Source: Heligmosomoides polygyrus polygyrus (lineage: Eukaryota; Nematoda; Chromadorea; Rhabditida; Heligmosomidae). From it: a DNA stretch of 64,000 nucleotides. Positions 46,101 to 53,200 of the stretch are shown in pieces; position 1 is the stretch's first letter, and each line of letters begins with the position of its first letter. The DNA lies in contig OX377202.1 of the NCBI GenBank assembly GCA_947396885.1, forward strand, positions 12,152,001 through 12,216,000, read 5' to 3'. The position numbers were made by a program, and so were the translations under genes. Below the pieces are notes generated by a model that ran no database searches, had not been told where the DNA came from, and saw only the letters and a list, made by a program, of their open reading frames with translations.

Positions 46101-48440
46101 GCGTAGCACATTGTAGGCAATGCGGACACGTTGAAGATTGTGGTCTTGAGGCCAGATCCTCCTATCTGGTCGGTCACTTCACGAATTAGATTGAAAGCTG
46201 TCCATGCGTTTTGCTTACTGCAGGTCCCTCACCACGTTCAGCTCTCTTCCCAAATAGACGCAGGAATCCACTTGCTATAGGATCGTTCCCATTAGCTTCA
46301 CTATCCCCTCTCACACCACTGGTTAACCACAATTTCCGGTTTATTCATCTTCATCTCTGAACCAATCTTCGCTTGAGCCAAGATCAGAACGATATCATCG
46401 TGGAAATGGAGCTTGAGCCTCTTGCCTACGGAGGGGCTGCCTACACCTTCCCGATCGAGACTATTCATGACGTTATGTAGTCCGCAGCGCTCTATCCTTC
46501 CCAGACAAGTCTGTGAAATAATTAGGAGAAAATGTCTCTCTTTGCCTTACTCATTTCTCGACGCGAATCCCCAATTTATGTTTTAATAGCTGGATAGCAG
46601 ATGAAGTATTCAAAAAACTCCGAAGTGGTGTATGTATGCAGTGGGAATTCTGGCATGCGCTAAGGAATTTAGAACAGCAATCATTTCTACAGAGTCGAAG
46701 CTATCTTGTGATTCACAAAAGCGTGGACAAGAAAAAGTAATAATCGCGACTCATTTCAATGAGCTAGATAACAGGTTGAAGAAAACAAGTCAGCGCTCTA
46801 TCCTTCCCAGACAAGTCTGGTACCAATTCACCGAGCCCGGAGGAATGGAAGGCTTGGTTGGCCTGGGCGGGAAATCCGTAACAGGAACCTGGTATCGGAT
46901 GCATGCGACAGTCGCGCCTCCTCCGACTGCGCTACGCGCGCCCAAGTTCTTGGAGAGACTAATGAAAAGTCTAACGCTCTCTAGCTAGATCTCGAGATAG
47001 AATAAACTACGATCTCCTGAATCTATCTCATGATTATGAGTCAAAGGGACGAGTTAATCGATGTTCCGGCGAGGCATCGCTACTTCAGGAGTGAGCATGG
47101 GAAAATACGCTAACCTTTTCTGCACCCTTCTCACTTCGGCATAATCATTTCTTTCCGCCGCTCACGGACGAGAACGCGAAAATACTCTCGTAGTATATAC
47201 CATTTTCAGGTCGAATTGGACACTTTTCAAATTAAATTGGACACTTTTCAAACCAAATTGGACACACACCCTCCTAACCCTAACTTTCACATTGGAGGCC
47301 ACCAGTTGGCCATTTCGAAGTCAGTGCGAGACCTTGGCGTCGTATACAGTGACAGGCTTTCGTATGAAGAATACATTGAGAAGATCGTATGTTTGGCTTA
47401 TACAAGGTCTAACTTTATAACTTCAAAACGCGAAACATGAAAACCCTAATGAAACTTTTCGAAGCCTATGTCAGGCCAATTCTTGAGTACTGCACACCAT
47501 TGTGGTCTCCTTCACAAGTGCAATATATATCGAATGTCGAAAATGTTCAAAGAAAGTTCACTAGGGATATTTTCGCATGAAGTGGTCAGTTCAATTCCAG
47601 TTATCGTGAGCGCTTGAACCAGTTAAGTTGTAGTTCTCTGCAGCTAAGACGAATGGTATACGACCTGAGCTTTCTGTTTAAACTACTCATGGGTTATGTC
47701 AACTTTGGCTGTGATCTGCCTCTCACAATTTCTCAGTCTGTTAGTCGAACCAGAGGCCATCACCTACGTGTGGTTCCAGGAAGGGTCCGTACGCAGCTGT
47801 ATCAGCATTCCTTTTGGTGCCGAGTAGCAAGCACGTGGAATCAGCTCCCGAGTTCCTTACTCATGTCATCGTCTCCGGAAAGCTTCGCCCAACGACTTGA
47901 AGACTTCTTGAAACACAGCGGCCTTTTTTGACTTTAGCATTTACTCTTTAGTTTTATCATTTCTGGCATTTCAGGCGATTCCGCTGGTGAAGAGAGCTTT
48001 TCGTATTCATGTGCATGTCTTTCATATTCATTTGTATATTCCTCCAAGTATCATGAGAACTTTGCACCTTTTCACCGTAAGATTTGTAGGGGAGTCCTGA
48101 CGAAAACTAGTGCCGTACCCGTGCTGGCTGCGGTGTTGTTGGCGGGCCTACTAAGTTGGTACCCGGAGTCTCTTCAACTGGACTTGCAGTGCTGGCCGCC
48201 CACTGCCCTTCATCACCAATCCGCACGCGCGTACCGAGCGATGTTAATCTATGGTGCTCTCCCTAGAAATGCTCTATTTACTAGTAGTGCTCTATTTACT
48301 AGTCGCCGGATGTTCGTTTATTACATTTTTTTTGCCCATCTGTTTGTGAAATGCTGTTCTTGCCGTTGTTCTTCTGTTAAAATTATCAGCCATTTGCCTT
48401 CATATTGCTTCTGCTTTTGTTCCTGTCGCTGATAATAAAC

Positions 48441-48483
<43 letters not shown>

Positions 48484-49635
48484 AAATTGGACACTTTTCA
48501 CGTCAAATTGAACACTCTTCTAAGCTCTCCTAAGACTTTTGAAATCAAAGAGAACACTTCCGAATTGGAACAACCTTTATACAGGTCGAACTACAGACTC
48601 AACAAAATGGTTAGAAAAAAATTTGTTCAAGGAGAATTTGGAATAACTTTTTTTGATTTTTTTAAAATTTAGCTGTCCGGATAAGTGTACTTTCCTGAGT
48701 ATAGTGTTTTCGTAGATTTATATTATGTATATGCTGATTATATTTATAATTATAGTTGATTTAAACATCAATTGCTAAGAACGCGCATACCTCGTAGTTC
48801 CATGTAAACAGCATTTACATTATCAACCAATTAAAAATCGTGACGAGATTTTCGAGTGCATGGCACAATCCGGTCTTTTAGCTCACTTTATGGTTGCTGT
48901 TTTGCTGCATTTTAAAACAAAATACAAATTGTCATTTTTTCTCCAAAAGTAAAATTTTTATAAAATTATTGCACTCATTCGGGCAGCTAAAGTAAAAAAA
49001 ATCAAAAAAAGTTATTCTAAATTTTCCTTGAACAAAATTTTTTTCTAACCATTTTATTGAGTCTGTACTTTAACCTGTATAAGAGTTGTTGCAATTCGGA
49101 AAGTTCTCTTTCATTTAAAAAGTCTTAGACGAGCTTAGAAGAGTGTCAAATTTGACGTGAAAAGTGTCCAATTTGATTTGAAAAGTGTCCAATTCGACCT
49201 GAAAATGGTATATCTTCTTCCTATATCTACTCCCATCTTACGTCGTCTAAATTTCCTTCCATAGTCACCTATTTTCTTTGTGTTTTGCAGAATTTCCTGA
49301 TAAGGATTTCATGCCTTCCTATAGGTTAGTGCTTTATTGTTATTATAGTAATGTATGATACAATGCGTAGCGTATCCCGAATAAATAAGACAGAGTAGCT
49401 TTCTGCACTTGTGTTTTCTTCTAAAATGGGAATCCTGTAACTCATCCAGTAAAACTACGAAGGACCCTTCAATTAATCAATTCCGTTTAGCCTCCTCGAC
49501 GAACCAGAATTTGTGCCCGTTTCGCTGCCTGTATGGAAACGATTCGAGACTATGAAGACCAGTGCGAACAGCGATACTCGAGAGACTACCTCTCCCATGG
49601 TTTTTCTGTTATTACTTTGTATTTTATTTAAATAG
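25128..49635 (+). CDS. Long gene with many small phase-0 exons, C-terminal hydrophobic tail
   Basis: Supported exons are 25128-25274, 26336-26404, 28242-28490, 36955-37074, 37251-37322, 39006-39083, 41718-41813, 42049-42123, 45430-45825, 49291-49324 and 49491-49635. Each has AG/GT borders. The first nine are multiples of three and phase 0, so they could be skipped without breaking frame. The early exon is helical (LQKRQKQFSMELDYFDEL). Middle exons are Ser/Thr- and Glu/Lys-rich (VSVTSKRTTYKNGTTF, then KETKVEEPGQREQE and KDEKTESQKVKEEEAKDKE). The last exon ends LDEPEFVPVSLPVWKRF and then a hydrophobic MVFLLLLCILF before Lys-stop, suggesting a tail anchor or GPI signal. At least one linking exon between 45825 and 49291 is missing, because phases differ. 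It may in truth be more than one gene. Introns are packed with transposons. Family unknown. Confidence 0.55.
25280..26330. other. Intron; no feature recognised
   Basis: This interval lies between exons ending 25274 and starting 26336. Only short unsupported open frames were seen. Confidence 0.4.
26535..28085. mobile_element. Inverted-arm element inside intron
   Basis: The left arm (26535-26880) and right arm (27755-28085) are inverted copies. Both contain GGAAAGGTTTCCAACTCATG or its variant, CAGTCAGTTTTTGCTGAACG-like sequence, TCTTTAAAGACCTGAAAAG, GGAGCACACCGG and TTTGTTGTTATTAC. The 870-bp centre is different sequence. The right arm has a minus-strand frame (EWSGEPQLVFAERFFKDLKR) that could be a transposase remnant, but I cannot assign it. 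The left arm has the same frame with stops. Confidence 0.55.
28950..31200 (-). pseudogene. RTE-like non-LTR retrotransposon, heavily decayed
   Basis: The best piece is the minus strand 30414-30100: RVTLLSIPGELFCSI, TLREEQCGFRNSRSSSEQIF, then a broken AFVDFRKAFASIYRKSL and VMGLRQGCANSPL. These match reverse transcriptase motifs 1, 2, A and B of RTE/BovB-type elements. Further minus-strand scraps at 29340-28980 (AYASETWAM, HVLRIPEH) match the C-terminal tail of such elements. Upstream scraps at 30400-31100 are too broken to translate. Stops and shifts are numerous. It lies within the 28490-36955 intron of the long plus-strand gene. Confidence 0.65.
32815..34240. mobile_element. TGGACAC-family element split by a mariner
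   Basis: The left end reads ATCATTTTCACGTCG and then GTTGGACACGTTTCG. The interior AAGAAAAATTTGGTATAAC and GCCCGAACGTGTGTAATAA blocks match the copies at 48600 and 62240. The right half after the mariner (34020-34200; GTTCTTTAGAACAGG, TTATAAAACTTCAAGCGA) matches 63250-63330. The right terminus is missing, probably cut by the mariner at 34241. Confidence 0.6.
33110..33997 (+). pseudogene. Mariner transposon with C-terminal transposase remnant
   Basis: Ends are GGGGGGAGGACCAAAAGTAA and, inverted, GGGGGTGGGGCAAAAGTAAT, both followed inward by GAGACA and flanked by TA. The plus frame from about 33280 reads ARRVDLCRANLAQFL, then DEKYVLYLSPAKQPVW (first catalytic Asp), and DNAALHRAKVTMDQLAQLGY with SPDIFPCDYHHF, the DD34D second and third aspartates. 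It ends with WQQVIDLNGIHIPQ. The N-terminal helix-turn-helix region is missing, and the element is 888 bp against about 1.3 kb for a full mariner, so it is internally deleted. The 163-codon frame 33390-33881 is otherwise open. Confidence 0.8.
34241..35445 (+). pseudogene. Nearly full-length mariner with broken transposase
   Basis: Ends are TTAGGTTGTCCGGAAAATTC and, inverted, TTAGGTTGTCCGGGAATTC, with TA on both outer sides (34239-34240, 35446-35447). The reading starts at 34359 (SKEQFRAIFYFNFKLGQS). It shifts frame near 34455 to FGKIRTGDFSLEDHP, and shifts again to LKELVEAEPSQTVREITDEL and VSRTAVADALKRLGKV (helix-turn-helix). Later scraps include LHDSARH, FKHFQNFLAGKTF and FIESRPP from the C-terminal catalytic part. 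Several stops make it inactive. Length (1205 bp) is close to a complete mariner. Confidence 0.8.
37330..39000. other. Intron; nothing recognised
   Basis: This interval lies between the exons ending 37322 and starting 39006. No repeat family from elsewhere in the window and no splice-consistent exon was found, apart from short open frames on minus near 38291-38616. Confidence 0.4.
39134..39180. repeat. Perfect 19-bp stem hairpin in intron
   Basis: The arms are 39134-39152 and 39162-39180 (TGCAATGGACATATTATCT), perfectly complementary, with a nine-base loop. It lies about 50 bp after the donor at 39083. Directly after it CAGTCGTTC is repeated at 39181 and 39197. Confidence 0.8.
39491..39851. 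mobile_element. MITE family A copy
   Basis: The left end is GGCCTCGTTTATACTTCG after TAA. The right end is GGCGATGGAAGTATAAAAGGGAC. The interior shares CGACGCGAT, GATCGCG and GTCGCCGGCTGTT blocks with 54155-54522. The right flank is not TAA, so the duplication is only half visible. It ends 11 bp before the heat-shock-element mariner. Confidence 0.6.
39962..40029 (+). promoter_or_regulatory. Four TTCTAGAA heat-shock elements plus TATA box
   Basis: TTCTAGAA occurs at 39962, 39971, 39980 and 39989 with a 9-bp period, followed by GGTTCTCCAGAGTTCC. TATATAA is at 40023-40029, 39 bp before the ATG at 40068. TTCnnGAA is the core binding unit of heat-shock factor, and this array-plus-TATA layout is that of small and large heat-shock gene promoters (established knowledge). 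The 9-bp spacing is one base short of the ideal 10-bp register. Confidence 0.65.
40068..40698 (+). pseudogene. Mariner transposase, deleted middle and one frameshift
   Basis: The ATG at 40068 opens MDQGRIRMFVYYEWLLGN and the first helix-turn-helix, ending RTVRRWFNRFESGDTSFED, the typical mariner N-terminus. The frame then jumps directly to KIMLCCWWNAKRMLYFELLP, so the second DNA-binding helix, linker and first catalytic Asp are missing. It continues HLLHDNARPHVAKETQQKLA (second Asp). A frameshift near 40495 leads into DLAPSDYHLFRPLKHHLAG (third Asp) and NRWATVVDNCGDY with stop at 40698. The domain pieces are well preserved, so the element may be a young non-autonomous copy of an active family. 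Confidence 0.8.
40785..41250 (+). pseudogene. F-BAR-like gene fragment
   Basis: Right after the mariner end, the plus frame reads IIWDFFAMDVNRIVKSSRL and ECNLCKAFSRDLQARVSARG, then EIVRSLKRAITS, up to a donor-like GTGGGA near 40970. After CTCTCAG (41079) it continues SLWAFLKRTTLKHMCDPQLP and SILHANLADPLEKYVNDLG. Spacing of FW...F, C..L..L..R...E...L..L, 'slW' and 'h..la.pL' resembles the first half of an F-BAR domain (membrane-bending adaptors). A frame change follows at about 41215 (NDKEETKFAMSLIDLWND). No start or upstream acceptor is visible. It could be a gene fragment cut by the mariner, or exons of a gene overlapping the long one. Confidence 0.35.
42238..43025 (-). mobile_element. Penelope-like element, GIY-YIG endonuclease and 3' region
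   Basis: The minus frame 43025-42558 ends a Penelope-like polyprotein. CSTLLIKQTASSGYCVTF is followed by IYKIECLACNAEYIGETGRA, the GIY-YIG endonuclease core with the CCHH-like cysteines, and then RTKEHLASKRRGLL. ARKALEAFWISSRNPVMNN ends the domain. The reverse transcriptase part is missing on this copy. Beyond the stop, the 3' region to about 42238 contains a hammerhead-like motif. An inverted second copy starts at 43026. Confidence 0.8.
42307..42344 (-). ncRNA. Hammerhead-ribozyme-like motif (degenerate)
   Basis: On the minus strand, AGGCCT pairs with AGGCC at the other end (stem I). Between them lie CUGA, a small GAC/GUC hairpin with GGAAA loop, and then GAAAC followed by GUC. This is the order of a type I hammerhead with minimal stem III, as known in Penelope-like elements. 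The conserved GA after CUGAN is not intact here, so activity is doubtful. Confidence 0.5.
43026..44100 (+). mobile_element. Second Penelope-like copy, head to head with the first
   Basis: Starting at 43090 the plus strand holds a piece absent from the first copy: EYIRLTTENPKK, WYRNPSSKSILIHDRSAHPT and AVKRAVRRKKQVP, from the region between reverse transcriptase and endonuclease. It continues GNCVTCPGGLLEDCSKI. A second frame then gives the GIY-YIG region (43459-43660; CNAKYIGETGRALETGRLRM), with frameshifts. A 3' region to about 44100 mirrors that of the first copy. A short duplication (GGAAACGGGAAGG) lies at 43490-43515. It is a pseudogene. Confidence 0.75.
43993..44030 (+). ncRNA. Hammerhead-ribozyme-like motif (degenerate)
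   Basis: This is the same architecture as 42307-42344 in the inverted copy: AGGCCT, CTGA, a weak internal stem, GAAAC, GTC and AGGCC closing stem I. Substitutions (AATAC for AGGCG) weaken stem II. Confidence 0.45.
44532..44962. mobile_element. MITE family B copy, TTA duplication
   Basis: The left end is AAGGCCTTCGCACACTTTTG with TTA at 44529-44531. The right end is TTGCCGCAGAAGTGCGCTG ending before TTA at 44963-44965. It is CG-rich with CGGCGGCGACAATAATGATG and CCGCCCTATGGTTAAG blocks shared with other copies. Open frames up to 226 codons on minus are compositional. Confidence 0.65.
46050..46500 (-). pseudogene. RTE-type reverse transcriptase fragment
   Basis: The minus strand reads VMNSLDREGVGSPSVGKRL, then HFHDDIVLILAQ (the motif C region, with FHDD for FADD) and SEMKMNKPEI. 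Downstream, around 46140-46090, is LPTMCYAAKVCPVEK, the conserved block after the catalytic core of RTE elements. Frames are broken. It is inside an intron of the long plus-strand gene. Confidence 0.6.
46788..46944 (-). mobile_element. SINE, 5' part only
   Basis: This is the tRNA-derived head and first body segment of the SINE (A box TAGCGCAGTCGG, GGCCAACCAAGCC, GACTTGTCTGGGAAGG), read on minus. The 3' half is missing. A small scrap (CAGCGCTCTATCCTTCCCAG) also lies at 46487-46508. Confidence 0.6.
47266..48483 (+). mobile_element. CR1/Jockey-like retrotransposon, 5' truncated, clear TSD
   Basis: It is flanked by AAATTGGACAC on both sides (47255-47265, 48484-48494), an 11-bp target duplication made from the host element's own repeat. 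Plus frames carry SVRDLGVVYSDRLSYEEYIE and later LNQLSCSSLQLRRMVYDLS and LPLTISQSVSRTRGHHLR, ending VASTWNQLPSSLL, the usual C-terminal end of such elements. The 3' tail is an (ATT)n tract at 48446-48482. The catalytic domain is lost and there are frameshifts. Confidence 0.8.
48446..48482 (+). repeat. (ATT)n microsatellite tail
   Basis: About twelve ATT units form the 3' tail of the retroelement ending at 48483. Confidence 0.9.
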
Positions 49636-49639
49636 TTTT

Positions 49640-50250
49640 TAAGGAGTCAAGATGGGGCACGCTCGCAAGCGCTTGATTTGAACATATGTTCAATTTTACG
49701 TCTAGATCAGCCAAAACTGAATTTTCGGTTTATGTGAACTGGGTTGTTTCTTAAAAAGTCTTGAACGGGTGGCACACAATTTTTGTAGCCTAGGCAGCCT
49801 TCGACACACCCTTCATAGATGTACTCATTTCCTGAACAAGTGGCTAAAATGGTAAGTAAATAAGGCAAGCAAAGCGAGATAAATATACAGCTAAATGCTA
49901 TAATGAAGCATCTGTAGAACATGGGAAATTAGCAAAGGTAATGAGCATCCGTTGTAGGAGTTCAGGAAATGGCGTCAACCATATTGCAAAAACTTGTTTA
50001 AGGCCGCTTTTTGAACGAAAAGGGGTCGGAGATGCAGGAAACGCGCTTATTTGGGTATAGATGATCGAACCCATGTAAGGCTTTGAATATCTCACTAAAT
50101 CGAGTTTATTCCTGTTACAACAATCGAGTTACAACATTCACTATTGGCAGATTAGTGAAGGATAATGTGTCGTAAATTCAGCGAATGTATAAGAAGTATT
50201 TATGCTTGCTAAGTCCTGGTGAGACATTGCTAAAAAAAGTTTCTTTCTAG
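49640..50250. other. Spacer between two plus-strand genes
   Basis: This is the interval between the stop at 49633-49635 and the probable trans-splice acceptor at 50241-50250 (TTCTTTCTAG). A minus-strand open frame at 49707-49922 contains hydrophobic residues but has no support. Confidence 0.4.
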
Positions 50251-50252
50251 GT

Positions 50253-53200
50253 ATGGACGACACAGATGTGCTTCGCATTCTCAACGCCAGCTCCATTTCT
50301 AATGGCGCACTTGCGCATAGAGCTTGTCTGCGCGGTGTCGAGAAGTCGGACTACGCTACGGTTAGTTGTTAACTCTAGCCAATTTTCAGGCGTAACTGAA
50401 GGTTACAGCAGCCAGTTATGCTTTGGCTTCATAGAGAAATTACGATTGGAAAGAACATTGCCTTACAAGTAGCTCTAACTTATCCTTTTTGAACCCTCGG
50501 CATTGTAAGTTGCTAATGTTAACAAGGTGTGTATTTGGGGACGTTAAAGTCGATTATATGTGAAGTCTTCATAATAATTCGATACTGTAGTTGCAGTGTA
50601 TACCGTGCCACACGGTACTTCGATATTCGACCTCAAACTTGGGCAATTAAGCTTTACCTACATATTTGATGCAGATAATTAATTACTATATTATTATGTT
50701 ATATTATAGTATTATGGGATAATTACATAGAATTGATGATTTAGCATTGTTCTAGGCGACGTTGAATCATGGTTCATTTTCTTTTCGTTTCTATTGTTTA
50801 GCTTTTCTTACCGCAGCCCTTCATATGCCTGCCTCGGATAAGCCTCAAAGTCGTTTTGCAGTACGCGTAGCTTAGTTCAACCTGTCTGTGATCTATGTTC
50901 CAGCTAGCCACACTCCTGTCAAGAGTTCTGCTTATCGTGTCATCCGTTTCCTTCATGCCTAAAGTACAGCTCTTGGTTCGTTGCATGTCACTGGGGTATG
51001 TTGCTTAGTCGTCACTTCACCACTTTTGCTACATCCTGGATAAGAAATTCTGTGCAAGACGCGTTCACCAGTTACAAGTTGTTATGACGCGTAGTTGCTT
51101 CCCCAGGGCCAGTGCCCAGCGTACGTATTTAGTTTAATGAGGTGCCACCATGCGCCCGCTTTGAAATGACACTGTCAGTTGCGCTGGATAACCCCTGCTG
51201 TGGAACTGTTGCGAGACAACTTGTGTGTTGTGGAAATGGCTGTACATGATTGGATCGAGATGCGATGGTCGCTGACACCACTTACGTGCAATTAACCAGC
51301 GGGCTAGTTCTAGGCATTATAACTTACGAGAAATATCTTTTCGGTGCTCTTTAATGGACATCTAATATTTGCAATGAGCTTACGATGGGTTTGTGGTGTG
51401 CTGATTTACTTAGTATATTAGTGTTTGTATGTTCTTTGGTCTGTAATTTTTTGTTTTGGTTTGATTTTCTGGCCAAACTGCGTCAATTCTTGCACTTACG
51501 ATTGATTCTTTTAATACTAATGTTTGTACACACCTTCGATGTATTGAATAAATAAATAAATAAATAAATAATAGCGAAATAGAGAAATAAACACGACAGT
51601 AATAAAAAGGCTACCTTAACTTCTGCGGTACTAATGAAGCAGAGGGCCCGTGGTGCCGTGGGGCAGCCGGAAAACATGTTAACGCGGCGACGGCGACGGA
51701 AACGTGGCAACCCACGGCACCCGAGGACGGGTGCTTCATAAATACCGGCCCCGTGGTGCCGTGGATTTGTCGCGTTAACATGTTTCCCGGCAGCCCCACG
51801 GCACCATGGGCTCTTTGCTTCACAAGTACCTCGTTGTCTCTTATAGTGCAGTGCGGTAGAGGATAACTAGAATGATGATAACTAGAACACGCTTATAGTG
51901 TAGTTCTAGTGCGTCTAAACAACATTACAAATATACGAAATAGAGGAAGAGAATAGGGAAAACTGGTTCACAGTTACAGATCGTGCCTTTTATCCTATAA
52001 CCTCGCTGAAACGCGACGAGGAGTCTCTTGAGATTCATCTAACCATGAGAAACTTCTCTACAGAAACAATCTTGTTATATAAACATAGTACATTTTTTAC
52101 TGAGAAATATGAGATATGTACATTCCACAATCAATGAACATTCAACGAGCAGCATTAATGTCATTGTGCAATTAGGAGATACTGAAGTAATTCAGTGTAG
52201 TCACCGAAACGTCAGGCACTGCTGAATAAAGAGTCCACCTAAAAACTTCTTGTGGTACAATATATTGCTAACAACTTACTTCAGAAAATTGTAACTGATG
52301 CTGGATAATCTATACTACGATAAAGGATAAAGGACGGCGTTATTCAATCCTTTCTGGGATGCGCCACGCATTCTACTTCTACGGGATGTCGTGGAGGCGA
52401 GTTAAATGCGTATTTGGCCGCCCCCTGCGACTGCGCCACACGTGCCCTATCGGGCGCGTGGAGCGCAGTCGGAGGAGGCGCCGACTGTCGCCATTGTGTG
52501 GCCAAATACGCATTCAAATCGCCTCCACGAGATCCCGTGGAAGTAGAATGCGTGGCGCATCCCGAAAGGGATTGAGTAACGCCTTTATCCTTTATACTTT
52601 AATCTATGCTACAAGGTTGGTAATGCTAACACGACACTTCGTAAAGGCATCAGAGAATTAAAAAGTCGCAACCGATACAATCACTATATTTATATCTTTT
52701 TTCGCTATAGGTTACGCGCGAACTGTCGGAAGCAATTCTCCCAATTTACCATCTCTTAAAGGTACAAAACGGCACATTTTAAAGCAGTTGAACGAAAAGC
52801 AGCGAACTCTTCCATATCGCTTCTGTTCCAGAAGATTTCTTACATCCGTTCTCAAAGCTAGATGCGTCACAAGGTGTACGTTTTTCTTTCAGATGAAACA
52901 CCTGCTGGTGACTCAAAGGAGCTTGCGAAAGGCCTGCCTAGAGGCTGGCTATGACAGGAACAAAATGACGGCTGACCAGGTACTAGCATTTCTCGTGCAA
53001 CAGAGAGTGAACGATAAGTTACTGTAGTTATTACTGTTACGTTTAGATCCTTCAGTGCCAAAAAACGCTACCATCAACGGAATTCATCGACGACTTTCTC
53101 TATAAAAACCACTATCGCTCTGAAGAGAACCGTCAGTCTTGTCGTGACCTTTTGAAAGAGACGAAACGGACGTGCCTTTCCTTGGCAGGATGTTGTGCTG

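Larger units (their letters stand above)
47198..49210. mobile_element. TGGACAC-family element hosting a retrotransposon
   Basis: The left end is TACCATTTTCAGGTCGAATT and the right end is its inverted copy (AATTCGACCTGAAAATGGTA). Inside both ends, units of about 20 bp containing AAATTGGACACTTTTCA are tandemly repeated. Without the nested retroelement (47266-48483) the element is about 795 bp. The interior is AT-rich and has no transposase motif. Confidence 0.75.
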
